In this document: in pieces, positions 17,401-26,542 of the stretch
How positions within the stretch are numbered: the stretch's first letter is position 1
How the letters are laid out: each line of letters starts with the position of its first letter
Source of the DNA: Prevotella sp.
GTDB lineage: Bacteria > Bacteroidota > Bacteroidia > Bacteroidales > Bacteroidaceae
DNA: 64,000 bases
Direction: 5' to 3'
Assembly (NCBI GenBank): GCA_017541365.1
Contig: JAFXZF010000009.1
Span: 1 to 64,000, forward strand
Notes under the pieces: model-generated
What the model saw: only the letters and a program-made list of their open reading frames with translations
The model's database searches: none
Told to the model about the DNA's origin: nothing
Translations under genes and position numbers: made by a program

Positions 17401-18684
17401 TTACAGATTACGTATCTTCCACTCCTTGGGATAAAGATTGTTGGCACGACTGCCGATATTCTTCACAAAACCAAGTGGAAGGTCCATGTAGGTGACAACA
17501 ACAAATCCTTTAGGGGTGTCAGAAGGCAACACGAGGGCTTCATGACGTAGGTAACGCAAGGCATCTTCCTTGCTCAATTCTACTCTTGGAAACTTGTCTT
17601 TTGGGGTATCGACAAACAAAGCTTCTGCATGGGAAGGGGACATCGGTGCCCTTTTATTGGAACGAGACGGCTTCTGAGTGTCAGACATGATTTTCAGCAA
17701 ATGCTCATTTCTCTTGCCATGAGGTACTTGGGGAGCATCTTGAACTTTCTTTCTTAGTACCGCCATAAAGAGTCCTTCCCCCTTAGTGATACCTGGTATA
17801 AATCGGTAAACAGGATGGTTGAAACCATTGAGTAAAGAGCCTGTAATATTCCACTCGGGTTTGATATCTATTGGTATGATATCTGCTCCGAGATTTTCCA
17901 ATATCCACTGCACATTTTCCTCATCTTCACGGGTATTGAATGTGCATGTAGAATACACCAGTATCCCCCCATCATTCAGACATGGCCATATATCCTCTAT
18001 TATGGAACGTTGCTGGGTCTGGCACTTCATCACATTTTCTACTGACCACTCCCCTATTGTTTTCTCATCCTTACGAAACATTCCCTCTCCTGAACATGGC
18101 ACATCAGCAAGTATCATGTCAAACATCATACCAAATTTCCTATAGTCACGAGGATAGTTGTTTGTCACAACAACGTTTGGACAACCTTGCTTCTGCATAT
18201 TCTCCATAAGTATGTTGGCACGATGGTGATTGGGCTCATTGGAATAAAGCCACGCATCGCGAGGCAAGGCTGCCCTCAGTAGTGTGGACTTACCACCTGG
18301 AGCTGCACAAAGGTCTAATACCGTTGAAAATTGAAAATTGGAAATTGGAAGTTTAGGGTTGGCAGAGGTCAGTTGTCTGACAATATGGTCAAGAAACATG
18401 CTCGATGCCTCTTGGACATAGTAAGCCCCTGCATGAAACAAGGGATCAAGTGTAAAATTGGGACGTTCGGAAAGGTAATATGCTCCATCACACCATGCAA
18501 CAGGTTCACAATGTATATGCTCCTCTTGTTCCAAAAGACTGATTACGGGTGATGTCTTTAATGGATTTAACCTTATGCTGATAGGAGCTGGTCTGCCAAA
18601 GACCTCCAGAAAACGTTGCCAACGCTCTTCACCAAACAATTGTCTGGTGTATTCTATAAAATCATTTGGTAGCTTTGCTGACAT
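17401..18684 (-). CDS. rsmF: RsmF-like 16S rRNA cytosine-C5 methyltransferase with a heptamer-derived insertion
   Basis: A 427-residue enzyme of the NOL1/NOP2/Sun family that uses S-adenosylmethionine to make 5-methylcytosine in rRNA. It shows YYVQEASSM, LCAAPGGKST (SAM site, about 125-134), ADVPCSGEGMFRKD and YSTCTFN, the two catalytic Cys motifs, and a C-terminal PUA-like part (LPLGFVKNIGSRANNLYPKEWKIR). Residues about 107-121 (SANPKLPISNFQFST), right before the SAM motif, are encoded by AATTTCC/AATTTTC heptamers at 18325-18353 and look like an inserted repeat. It starts 9 bases after the PorE-like gene stop. Confidence 0.88.
   Translation of the reverse strand: MSAKLPNDFIEYTRQLFGEERWQRFLEVFGRPAPISIRLNPLKTSPVISLLEQEEHIHCEPVAWCDGAYYLSERPNFTLDPLFHAGAYYVQEASSMFLDHIVRQLTSANPKLPISNFQFSTVLDLCAAPGGKSTLLRAALPRDAWLYSNEPNHHRANILMENMQKQGCPNVVVTNNYPRDYRKFGMMFDMILADVPCSGEGMFRKDEKTIGEWSVENVMKCQTQQRSIIEDIWPCLNDGGILVYSTCTFNTREDEENVQWILENLGADIIPIDIKPEWNITGSLLNGFNHPVYRFIPGITKGEGLFMAVLRKKVQDAPQVPHGKRNEHLLKIMSDTQKPSRSNKRAPMSPSHAEALFVDTPKDKFPRVELSKEDALRYLRHEALVLPSDTPKGFVVVTYMDLPLGFVKNIGSRANNLYPKEWKIRNL
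18325..18353. repeat. heptamer repeat inside the RsmF-like gene
   Basis: Four units of the GAAAATT/GGAAATT type with 7-base spacing lie within the coding sequence and translate in frame, just ahead of the cofactor-binding motif. Confidence 0.75.
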
Positions 18685-18693
18685 TGGCGGAAA

Positions 18694-20757
18694 TTAAAAA
18701 TCAAACAAGAAGGTATCCTCATTTGTCTGTTCGTCAAGTTTTGGCTTGCGAGGCTTTGGCGGATTCTTGATGTTGCCCTTTTCGTCAAACATGTCGTATG
18801 TAGTGCGCAGAACGGTAAACTCCGTTCGACGGTTGAGCGCATTAGCCGTCTCCTGTTCTTCGGGCTTGAGTTTGGTGATAAAATCTTCTGTCAACACATC
18901 ACCTTCCTTGAGCCATGGATAGTTCTCGGCTACCTTTCTGCGTATCTTCTTAGGTTTCTCCTCGCCATAGCCTACAGGAGTCAGGCGGTCAGCTGCTATG
19001 CCTTTGCTCACGAGATATTTCACTACCTCTTCGGCACGTCTTTGTGACAAAGTCTTATTGTAAGCATCCGAACCCTTGAAGTCAGTATGTGCCCCTAACT
19101 CGATGGTGATATTCGGATTGTCATTAAGCAGCATGACAAGTGAGTCGAGGGCAGACCGGCTTGATTTCAGCAAGGTGGCTTTGTTAAACTCATAAAAAAT
19201 ATTGTCAATCAACACTGGAGCAGAAATGCCTGAAAGAGGGAACTGCAGAGTGTAGGTTTCAGACTTGTCTGTCTCGGGTATTGTGATTTCCTCTTTTTTG
19301 TTAAGGAAACCATTACATGTAGCAAGCATTATGTAATCTACACCAGGTTTTACTACCTGTTCAAAAGAGCCATCACTCTTTACACTCAGACGTTTGTTGG
19401 TGCCATCACTGCCCACAAGTCGCACTTCTGCTGCATTGAGTTCGTAGCCATCAACCTCATACACCCATCCTTTGATTATCTGTACTATCTCTGGGTTTTC
19501 GAAAGAATAGATATGGTCATAACCTCTGCCATCGTTACGACTGGATGAGAAGAAACCACGATTGTGGGCTCCTTCAAAGGTCATTCCGAAATCGTCGGCA
19601 TAGGAATTCATCGGATAACCGAGATTTTCTACGTGATACTTGTGATCATCACCTATCTTGGCTACAAAGATATCAAGGCCTCCCATGCCGGGATGTCCAT
19701 CGGAGGAGAAATACAGGTCGCCATTAGGACGGAATGTAGGAAACATCTCATTGCCAGGCGTATTGATGGGTTCACCAAGGTTTTCCACTCCCATCAACCC
19801 TGCTGATGTGATACGAGAGCGCCATATATCCATACCACCCTTACTTCCTGGCATGTCACTGACAAAGTAAAGCCACTGGCCATCAGGCGATACAGCTGGA
19901 TGAGCAAAGGTGGAGAGGGAGTCGCGCGAGATGACCACATCCTGTGGCTTACCCCATGATGCATCACTACGGCTGGACTTCACAATCTTTGCATAGCGAG
20001 GATAGTCACCATCTTCTTCACATAAGGTAAGATACATCTCGCTACCATCGGGCGATATATAACATGCTCCTTCGTCATTCTCTGTATTTAACCCAGATGA
20101 GACGCTCTCTGGCTTGCTCCATCTTCCCTTGTCATCTTTTTGCGAAAAGAATATGTCGGCACTTTTTGTACCAGTGACACCATTGAGGTCGTCACCCTCG
20201 GCATCATTACGGGTAGAGGTGAAATACAGGTAGTCATTATCCTCACCTCCCAGGCAAGGAGAATAGTCATCACGACGTGAATTAAACACGTCCATCTTCT
20301 TTACTGTAAAGTTTGAGCCTTGTTTCTTCCACAGTGGAGCATTGGTTGCTGATATCACGCCATTCTTCAGCAATATGTTACTGGGCATAGAATCCTGTAA
20401 CTCTGTAAAAGTCTTAAGGGCTGACTTGTAGTCACCTACCTTAAGCAACTGACGGGCATAGTGCAGTATGGCATCATTATCTGCCACCTTATAGCGTATG
20501 GCATTGCGGTATGCTCCGACAGACTTCTGCGCATTATTGAAACGCTCATAACATTTTGCCATCTTCAGGGCTCTCTCGCCACGTTTTATGCGCTCCGTAT
20601 TAGGGGTGCGTGCATAAGCCTGCTTGTAGTAATCAGCCGCAAGATAATATTCGCCCAGGGCAAGAGACTTGTCACCCTTCTTCTCGTAGGTGTCAGCATT
20701 ACACGCTATGAGAAGTATGGTTGCTATAATGGCTACTATGTAATTGACTTTTCTCAT
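18694..20757 (-). CDS. PorE-like OmpA-family lipoprotein of the type IX secretion system
   Basis: A 687-residue protein with a lipoprotein signal (lipobox LIAC, Cys19). Domains in order: TPR repeats (about 25-130), a PD40/WD40-like beta-propeller (about 150-420; repeats such as DYLYFTSTRND, EMYLTLCEEDGD, GQWLYFVSDMPGSKGGMDIW), a carboxypeptidase-regulatory-like domain (about 425-510) and an OmpA peptidoglycan-binding domain (about 530-665; ELGAHTDFKGSDAYNKTLSQRRA). This order matches P. gingivalis PorE, which anchors type IX secretion parts to peptidoglycan; that assignment is inference. Its ATG overlaps the tatD stop (ATGA). Confidence 0.82.
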   Translation of the reverse strand: MRKVNYIVAIIATILLIACNADTYEKKGDKSLALGEYYLAADYYKQAYARTPNTERIKRGERALKMAKCYERFNNAQKSVGAYRNAIRYKVADNDAILHYARQLLKVGDYKSALKTFTELQDSMPSNILLKNGVISATNAPLWKKQGSNFTVKKMDVFNSRRDDYSPCLGGEDNDYLYFTSTRNDAEGDDLNGVTGTKSADIFFSQKDDKGRWSKPESVSSGLNTENDEGACYISPDGSEMYLTLCEEDGDYPRYAKIVKSSRSDASWGKPQDVVISRDSLSTFAHPAVSPDGQWLYFVSDMPGSKGGMDIWRSRITSAGLMGVENLGEPINTPGNEMFPTFRPNGDLYFSSDGHPGMGGLDIFVAKIGDDHKYHVENLGYPMNSYADDFGMTFEGAHNRGFFSSSRNDGRGYDHIYSFENPEIVQIIKGWVYEVDGYELNAAEVRLVGSDGTNKRLSVKSDGSFEQVVKPGVDYIMLATCNGFLNKKEEITIPETDKSETYTLQFPLSGISAPVLIDNIFYEFNKATLLKSSRSALDSLVMLLNDNPNITIELGAHTDFKGSDAYNKTLSQRRAEEVVKYLVSKGIAADRLTPVGYGEEKPKKIRRKVAENYPWLKEGDVLTEDFITKLKPEEQETANALNRRTEFTVLRTTYDMFDEKGNIKNPPKPRKPKLDEQTNEDTFLFDF

Positions 20758-21560
20758 CTTGTTGACACAAATGCGAGAGGAAATATCCTTTTTACATTGT
20801 TTGTCGTGATGTCGGCTATCTCATCAGGAGTCTTGCCATAGACTTCTGCCAATTTATTTATAATATGTGGTATAAAACAGCTTTCGTTTCTCTCACCACG
20901 ATGAGGTACTGGTGCCATATATGGTGCATCGGTCTCGAGTACTACACGTTCCAGTGGTACTGTGGCAGCAAGTGTCTGTGGAAGGTTGCTCTTTTTGAAA
21001 GTCAACACACCGCCTACGCCAAGAGAGAAGCCAGGGAAGTTTAGGAGTTCCTGTGCTTCATATTCGTTACCTGTAAAACAGTGAAATACACCACCATGCA
21101 GTCTGCCATCATACTTGCGCAATATCTTTACCATCTCATTCTGTGCCTTGCGGCAGTGTATCATGAGTGGCAATCCAAACTCTGCAGCCCACTCCACCTG
21201 TTGCTCAAAAGCCATCAACTGTTCCTTCTCAAACTCTCTTGACCAATAAAAGTCAAGTCCCACTTCTCCTATAGCTATGGGGGAAAGGCTATCTATGTGT
21301 TTACGTATTACAGTCAACTGTTCTTCCCAGTTCTCCTTGACATCCTCCGGATGAAGCCCAAGCATACCACGGCAGTATCCTTGGTATTGTTTGCATACCT
21401 TCTTTATTGTCTCCACAGAGCCTACATTGACACCTGGTACGAAAAGCATCAGGGCACCAGTTTCTTTGGCGCGCTGTATGACGAGTTCGAGGTCATCCTT
21501 AAACTCCTCGCCGTCAATGTGTGTATGTGTGTCTATAAAGTTGATAGTTGGAAGTTGAAT
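20754..21560 (-). CDS. tatD: TatD-family metal-dependent DNase with a non-canonical start
   Basis: A TatD-type TIM-barrel nuclease of about 263-268 residues. The metal-binding HxH is in FIDTHTHIDG, followed by IGEVGLDFYWS, GLPLMIHCRKA, GGVFHCFTGNE and ETDAPYMAPVPHRG. The first ATG in frame (21449) would remove the HxH motif. Between the upstream stop and that motif there is no ATG, GTG, TTG or CTG; the only near-cognate candidates close by are ATT at 21560 and ATC at 21563 or 21545. That stretch is made of CAACTTC/CAACTAT/CAACTTT heptamers. The coordinate given uses the ATT. It lies 8 bases after the polyprenyl synthase stop and overlaps the next gene start. Confidence 0.8.
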   Translation of the reverse strand: MQLPTINFIDTHTHIDGEEFKDDLELVIQRAKETGALMLFVPGVNVGSVETIKKVCKQYQGYCRGMLGLHPEDVKENWEEQLTVIRKHIDSLSPIAIGEVGLDFYWSREFEKEQLMAFEQQVEWAAEFGLPLMIHCRKAQNEMVKILRKYDGRLHGGVFHCFTGNEYEAQELLNFPGFSLGVGGVLTFKKSNLPQTLAATVPLERVVLETDAPYMAPVPHRGERNESCFIPHIINKLAEVYGKTPDEIADITTNNVKRIFPLAFVSTR

Positions 21561-21562
21561 GA
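21540..21562. repeat. heptamer repeat at the tatD start
   Basis: Three units GTTGATA, GTTGGAA, GTTGAAT (plus strand) exactly cover the place where the tatD start codon should be. Confidence 0.75.
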
Positions 21563-21568
21563 TAAACG

Positions 21569-22546
21569 TTATTTTTCTCTTTTCATCATCTTGGCGGCAT
21601 AGGCAAGGAGTGGAGCCTTCTTTTCATCATGCACATTCACCTTAGCCATAGCTTGGAGGGCCTGTTGGTAGTAATCATCCATTTTAGCCTTAGCCATGAG
21701 ATCGATGCCAAGTTTGTTGTAGAGCGTAGTGACAGCCTTGATTTTCTCCTCACGATTGAAGTCACTGGCTGATATCCAACGTTCCAGTTCTGCCTTATCA
21801 TCGCCCTCAGCCTTGAGCAAAGCATTGATGAGCATATAGGTCTTTTTGTTTGATGTGATGTCGCCACCTATCTCCTTTCCAAAGACCTTGGGGTCGCCAT
21901 ACACATCGAGGTAATCATCCTGAAGTTGGAAGGCAAGTCCCATAGCCTCACCAAACTTGTAGAGATTATCCACATCTTCCTTGGGAGCACCTGCAAGTAT
22001 AGCACCTATCTTTACTGCACATGCGAGCAGTACGCTGGTCTTGAGGCGTATCATTTCAAGATATTCAGCCTCTGTCACATCATTACGGGTTTCGAAATCA
22101 ACGTCATATTGCTGTCCCTCATTTATCTCGATAGCGGTCTGGGTGAATACCCTCAGCACATCAGCGATGGTTTCGGCACTCCATTTCTTAGCAGTTCCCG
22201 TTATCCCCTGCATCCACTTAAAGGCGAGTACAAGCATGTTGTCGCCTGAAAGTATAGCTGTATTCTCATTCCACTTCTTGTGAACAGTGGGTTTTCCTCT
22301 GCGTACATCAGCATTGTCCATCACGTCGTCATGCAACAACGTGAAGTTATGATATGTCTCAAGAGCCACAGCTTGAGGGAGCACGTCTTCTCCATTCTCC
22401 TGCCACATCTCGTAGGCCATCATCATAAGAGCGGGGCGTATCCTCTTACCACCCAAAGAGAGCACATAGCGTATGGGGCTATACAATCCGCTCGGCTCCA
22501 CCTCCAACGGGAGATTTTCTATGTAAACATTGATTTTCTCAATCAT
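21569..22546 (-). CDS. trans-polyprenyl diphosphate synthase
   Basis: A 325-residue enzyme condensing isopentenyl diphosphate with allylic diphosphates. GGKRIRPALMMMA, the first aspartate-rich motif LLHDDVMDNADVRRGKPT and the second LQDDYLDVYGD are intact. An aromatic Phe five residues ahead of the first DDxxD suggests a short-chain product (farnesyl or geranylgeranyl), but this is only inference. It is preceded by the PorQ-like gene and followed directly by tatD on the same strand. Confidence 0.9.
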   Translation of the reverse strand: MIEKINVYIENLPLEVEPSGLYSPIRYVLSLGGKRIRPALMMMAYEMWQENGEDVLPQAVALETYHNFTLLHDDVMDNADVRRGKPTVHKKWNENTAILSGDNMLVLAFKWMQGITGTAKKWSAETIADVLRVFTQTAIEINEGQQYDVDFETRNDVTEAEYLEMIRLKTSVLLACAVKIGAILAGAPKEDVDNLYKFGEAMGLAFQLQDDYLDVYGDPKVFGKEIGGDITSNKKTYMLINALLKAEGDDKAELERWISASDFNREEKIKAVTTLYNKLGIDLMAKAKMDDYYQQALQAMAKVNVHDEKKAPLLAYAAKMMKREK

Positions 22547-22555
22547 ATTGTTTGT

Positions 22556-23506
22556 TTATAGTTTAATGCCTAAGTTGACCATCAGACTTGAAGATGAAAC
22601 ATGATACTTGCCGTATGACACATCGAGGTTGAAACGCTCAAGACTCAGTCCGGCTCCGACACTGAGTCCGGCACCATGTGAAGACTCTCCGTCCGAACCA
22701 TCGCTTACTTTCATCTCGTGTGCCCTACGCAGATTGTATCCTCCTGCTATATAAAACTGTGGTGTGAGTAATAGGTCAACACCTATGCAAGCATGTTGAA
22801 GGAAAGAATAATTCCAATGACCCAAATCGCTCATCGTTAACGATATACGGAATGGCATAGTCTCACCAAGCCCCTTGGTAACACCAAGCATGACATCTGT
22901 TGGCAGGTTTTCATACTCATCATTATATGCTGACAGCTGACCTCCAAGATTTTTCAACGCAATAGAAGCGGAAAAGTCTATATCAGAGTCATAGTAGTTC
23001 AATCCCAAATCGATAGCGGCTGCTGTGCTGGTGTAGTCGCCTAACTTGGAGTATATAAACTTTCCTCCCACTCCACCAACAAGATTCTTTGCGAGAGTAT
23101 ATGACAGCATGGGCTCAAAGACGATGTCCATCGGTGAGAAGTTGCCGAGATCGTTGTTGTTGATATCACGCTGCTTCAGTTGACCGTAGTTAATGTATTG
23201 TATAGAGCCTCCGACAGTAGTTTTATCGTTTACCACATGTGTATAGCCAGCTGTCCCCATATTCACTCCGCTCATATAATTCATATAACCGAGCGAAACT
23301 GTTTTGTGTGACACAGAGGCGAGCAAAGCGGGATTGGATAATGCAAGCGTGGCATCATCTTCTATAATAGAGATATTGTCGCCACCCAAGGCTGAGGCAT
23401 GGGCACTCGTCGGAATCTTCAGAAAGGTCATCACCCTCTGACTATCTTCAGCCCACCCCGTCATCGCCAAGCTGGCAAGCAACACTATGTAATAAATCCT
23501 TTTCAT
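22556..23506 (-). CDS. porQ: PorQ-like type IX secretion system protein
   Basis: A 316-residue exported protein: signal peptide to about residue 19 (MKRIYYIVLLASLAMTGWA), then an outer-membrane beta-barrel of the PorV/PorP-related type. The N-terminal pattern VMTFLKIPTSAHASALGGDNISIIEDDATLALSNPALL is the recognisable PorQ signature. PorQ acts with PorU, PorV and PorZ in attaching type IX cargo to the cell surface. Together with the PorE-like gene nearby it suggests a functional type IX system. Upstream lies an ACTATAG repeat (23511-23568). Confidence 0.8.
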   Translation of the reverse strand: MKRIYYIVLLASLAMTGWAEDSQRVMTFLKIPTSAHASALGGDNISIIEDDATLALSNPALLASVSHKTVSLGYMNYMSGVNMGTAGYTHVVNDKTTVGGSIQYINYGQLKQRDINNNDLGNFSPMDIVFEPMLSYTLAKNLVGGVGGKFIYSKLGDYTSTAAAIDLGLNYYDSDIDFSASIALKNLGGQLSAYNDEYENLPTDVMLGVTKGLGETMPFRISLTMSDLGHWNYSFLQHACIGVDLLLTPQFYIAGGYNLRRAHEMKVSDGSDGESSHGAGLSVGAGLSLERFNLDVSYGKYHVSSSSLMVNLGIKL

Positions 23507-23510
23507 CCTT

Positions 23511-23568
23511 TATACTATAGGAACTATAGCCACTATTGGTACTATAGTCACTATATCCACTATAAAAA
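23511..23568. repeat. nonamer tandem repeat, CTATAGTCA class
   Basis: Variants of ACTATAG plus two bases recur with about 9-base spacing between the porQ-like gene and tonB. The same class lies on both sides of thrC (40472-40502 and 41838-41876) and at 46921-46950. Confidence 0.75.
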
Positions 23569-23591
23569 CTAACGCAGTCACGAGAAAAATA

Positions 23592-24278
23592 TTATATCTC
23601 AAAGACTATGGGGACAGCTATCATTGTACGACAGGGTTTGCCTTTGTCTATGCCTGGTTTCCAGTTTGGCATCATACGTGCTACGCGCAGTGCCTCATCA
23701 TCAAGGAGCTTGTTGACACTCTTGGCGAGTTTGATGTCTGAGAGCGTGCCATCCTTGTTTACTATGAAACTTACGATTACCTTACCCTGTATCCTTCTTT
23801 TCAGAGCCTGATCCGGATACTTCAGCGTAGCGGTGAGCCACTTCATAAATTCCACCATTCCACCAGGATACTGTGGCAGCTCCTCCACTATCTTCAGTAC
23901 CTCCTCATTATCTTCATCGAGGTTTATGGGGGGCTCTTCTTTCGTCTCCTCCACATCTTCCTGTTTTTCCTGAGGGACTGGTGGTGTAAGTTCTTCCATC
24001 ATAGGCTCTGTTGTTTCCTCTACCTTGTTGAGTTTCTCTGCAACCTTAGGTTGTTCTTTCTGTTGTGGAAGGGCTGCAGATATCATATCGTCCTTTTCAG
24101 GTTTTAGGTCAAGGTCCATCGCATAGTCATCAAAAGCCTCATCGAGCATGTCAGCCAGATTCCTATACGGGATAAAGAGCACTGCCACAAAAAGCAATGT
24201 GACACCTATAAATGATGCCACAAGAAACATAGGTCGCCTATGTTCCAAATCTGCTTTGTAGCTTTTTTTTTCTTCCAT
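23592..24278 (-). CDS. TonB-family energy transducer
   Basis: A 228-residue protein with one membrane helix (about 17-39), a Pro/Glu/Lys-rich periplasmic spacer (about 65-130), and a C-terminal TonB domain (about 140-228: LPQYPGGMVEFMKWLTATLKYP, GKVIVSFIVNKDG, MPNWKPGIDKGKP). It couples the proton motive force to outer-membrane receptors. I start at the ATG at 24278 (MEEKKSYKADLE), four bases after the trmB stop; a longer frame to 24341 lies inside trmB and lacks a sensible N terminus. Confidence 0.9.
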   Translation of the reverse strand: MEEKKSYKADLEHRRPMFLVASFIGVTLLFVAVLFIPYRNLADMLDEAFDDYAMDLDLKPEKDDMISAALPQQKEQPKVAEKLNKVEETTEPMMEELTPPVPQEKQEDVEETKEEPPINLDEDNEEVLKIVEELPQYPGGMVEFMKWLTATLKYPDQALKRRIQGKVIVSFIVNKDGTLSDIKLAKSVNKLLDDEALRVARMMPNWKPGIDKGKPCRTMIAVPIVFEI

Positions 24279-24282
24279 TACT

Positions 24283-25053
24283 CTACACTCCAGACTTTTT
24301 GGGTGTACGCCTATCTCGATGGTATGAACGGTAGTCGTCAAATTCTATCTCCACGTCAGGCTCTTTCAATTCTGCCTTGCGCGGTAGTCTAAACTTCTGG
24401 TACTTTATGTTGAGCCCCCGTTCTATCCACATTGACTCGTAGTAGGTCTGTATGGAGAGTATCTTCTTGGTATCATCGTCAATGCTGCTGTCATGATAAA
24501 GGTCTGATGTCCTCAACAAGAGGGGCAACCCATTTCCGTCAACCACATACGAGGTATATGTAAAAAGGAAGTTGGAGTCTGTCTTGAGGTGTATGATACC
24601 TCCATCAACGATAAACCTGCGGTAGCGCTCCAGGAAATATGTTGAGGTGAGACGCTTACGAGGATTTTTCATCTGTGGGTCGCTAAAGGTAAGCCATATC
24701 TCCTGCACCTCGTCTTCGGCAAAGAAACGATCGATTATCTCGATGTTGGTACGCAGAAATGCCACATTCTTCAGGCCTTCCTTTAGGGCCTCTGTAGCAC
24801 CCGTCCACATTCTGGCACCCTTTATATCAACTCCTATGAAGTTAACATCTGGATAGAGTTTTGCTAACTCTACAGTATATTCTCCCTTGCCACAGCCCAG
24901 TTCCAGCACTATAGGGTTGTCGTTATGAAAATAGTGTTGTCGCCAACAGCCCTTCATTTCGAAAGGCACGTTATCGACAACACTATATGGATACTGGAAC
25001 ACATTATCATAGCGTTCCATATCAGCAAACTTTGCGAGTTTTCCTTTACCCAT
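24283..25053 (-). CDS. trmB: tRNA (guanine-46-N7)-methyltransferase
   Basis: A 256-residue SAM-dependent enzyme that makes m7G46 in t[23 protein letters not shown] is the SAM-binding motif, [12 protein letters not shown] follows, and [17 protein letters not shown] is the catalytic signature. The N-terminal part ([15 protein letters not shown]) and C-terminal length agree with Bacteroidota TrmB. It starts 3 bases after the ilvE stop, so ilvE-trmB-tonB are probably one transcript. Confidence 0.95.
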   Translation of the reverse strand: MGKGKLAKFADMERYDNVFQYPYSVVDNVPFEMKGCWRQHYFHNDNPIVLELGCGKGEYTVELAKLYPDVNFIGVDIKGARMWTGATEALKEGLKNVAFLRTNIEIIDRFFAEDEVQEIWLTFSDPQMKNPRKRLTSTYFLERYRRFIVDGGIIHLKTDSNFLFTYTSYVVDGNGLPLLLRTSDLYHDSSIDDDTKKILSIQTYYESMWIERGLNIKYQKFRLPRKAELKEPDVEIEFDDYRSYHRDRRTPKKSGV

Positions 25054-25056
25054 CTA

Positions 25057-26073
25057 TTAGTCTATTACCACGCGTGTCCAGTTATGAGTGTCAGGCTCTA
25101 TGCCATACTGTATATCGCGCAGTTTGGTAAACAGTTTCTCTGACCAAGGACCTGGCTTATCGCCAAAGTTATACTCCTTGCCTGTCTCGATGTCCACAAT
25201 CTTTGATATCGGAGATATAACGGCTGCTGTACCACAAGCACCTGCCTCTTCGAAGGTCTCGAGCTCTTCCTCAGGTATCTGACGACGCTCCACCTTCATG
25301 CCGAGGTCTTCAGCCAACTGCATCAATGACTTGTTGGTGATAGAGGGCAGTATGCTGGTTGACTTAGGAGTGATGTACGTATTGTTCTTAATGCCAAAGA
25401 AGTTAGCAGCACCAGCCTCATCGATGTATTTCTTCTCCTTTGCGTCAAGGTAGAACTCACAAGCGTAACCCAATTCGTGAGCCTTCTGGTTAGCCTGCAG
25501 TGAAGCAGCGTAGTTGCCACCAACCTTATATATACCTGTACCAAGCGGAGCCGAACGGTCGTGATCACGTATGATGACGTATGGGTTTGCAAAGAAACCA
25601 CCCTTGAAGTATGGTCCTACTGGAGTAACAAAAATGAGGAAGAGGTACTCTGTAGCTGGGTGTACGCCTACCTGTGCTGATGTACCGATGAGCAATGGAC
25701 GAACGTAGAGCGTTGCGCCACTTTCGTATGGTGGTATGAACTCCTGATTGAGGCGTATTACCTTATCTACCATTTCATTAAACTTTTCCGTAGGTAGCTC
25801 CGGCATTAATATGCCACGACATGTTGACTGCAGGCGAGCAGCATTCTCATCAGTACGGAACACCCTCACCTTGCCGTCAGGACAACGGTATGCTTTGAGT
25901 CCCTCGAATGCTTCCTGTCCATAGTGCAGACAGGTAGCTGCCATGTGCATAGGGATAGTCTCTTCTGAGGAAACCTCTATCTCACCCCACTTGCCGTTGC
26001 GATAGTAGCAACGAACGTTGTAATTTGTCTTACGGTAACCAAATCCCAGGTTACCCCAATCTAAGTCTGCCAT
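25057..26073 (-). CDS. ilvE: branched-chain amino acid aminotransferase
   Basis: A 338-residue fold-type IV PLP enzyme interconverting Leu, Ile and Val with their keto acids. Visible motifs are QEAFEGLKAYR, YVRPLLIGTSAQVGVHPA, the cofactor Lys in GIYKVGGNYAAS, and DEAGAANFFGI. It has its own consensus promoter at 26125-26157. The remaining ilv genes are not in the window. Confidence 0.95.
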   Translation of the reverse strand: MADLDWGNLGFGYRKTNYNVRCYYRNGKWGEIEVSSEETIPMHMAATCLHYGQEAFEGLKAYRCPDGKVRVFRTDENAARLQSTCRGILMPELPTEKFNEMVDKVIRLNQEFIPPYESGATLYVRPLLIGTSAQVGVHPATEYLFLIFVTPVGPYFKGGFFANPYVIIRDHDRSAPLGTGIYKVGGNYAASLQANQKAHELGYACEFYLDAKEKKYIDEAGAANFFGIKNNTYITPKSTSILPSITNKSLMQLAEDLGMKVERRQIPEEELETFEEAGACGTAAVISPISKIVDIETGKEYNFGDKPGPWSEKLFTKLRDIQYGIEPDTHNWTRVVID

Positions 26074-26124
26074 TTTAGTATATTTTGTTTTTATTGTCGT
26101 TAATCTTGCTATATACTCTAAGAT

Positions 26125-26157
26125 GCAAAATTATAAATAATTTTCCAACCAACCAAA
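26125..26157 (-). promoter_or_regulatory. promoter of ilvE
   Basis: Minus strand: TTTG (26154-26157), 20 bases, TAATTTTGC (26125-26133). It gives a 5' leader of about 45 bases ahead of the ilvE ATG. Confidence 0.75.
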
Positions 26158-26473
26158 GAAAATAACCATTTTAAACTTCTTTTGAACAAATAAATCTCTC
26201 TTGCCCCTCATAAAGGCAAAGCTTCCCAACATGAATGCACTGTTCTTACAGTCTAAGATAGAGTTTCCATACATCAAGAGCATGCTTTTAAACATTGAGG
26301 CTATGCTTCTATACAAAATTAACTAGTAAATTTTTCACTCATGCATAGCTTCTACACATTAAAGCACCCCATCCAAGTAAGGAAACGCAATTCAAAGAAA
26401 CAGAAGAAGCATACTAATAGCTCTAAGTATTACCTCATGGGCCTTAACCACCCCACTCTGATATAAAACGCAA
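26158..26473. other. intergenic stretch without a visible gene
   Basis: About 315 AT-rich bases between the ilvE promoter and the terminator of the barrel-protein gene. I see no coding sequence with convincing codon use, no tRNA and no strong hairpin. Motifs such as GCATAG and AGAGTTT occur and faintly recall element A, but not in an ordered array. Confidence 0.5.
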
Positions 26474-26504
26474 ATAAAAAAAGGCTCGAACCGAAGTCCG
26501 AGCC
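26474..26504 (-). terminator. rho-independent terminator of the barrel-protein gene
   Basis: On the minus strand GGCTCGGAC pairs with GTTCGAGCC around a TTCG tetraloop (9 pairs, one G-T) and is followed by seven T. It is 39 bases past the stop of the 26543-27115 gene. Confidence 0.9.
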
Positions 26505-26542
26505 CTAAATATTTCATGCTTTAAAACTAATCCTAAATAAAT

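Noticed and set aside
26158..26473. A third copy of the A/B element
   Set aside because: Only isolated GCATAG and AGAGTTT words occur; the iteron arms, core and terminal promoter are missing.
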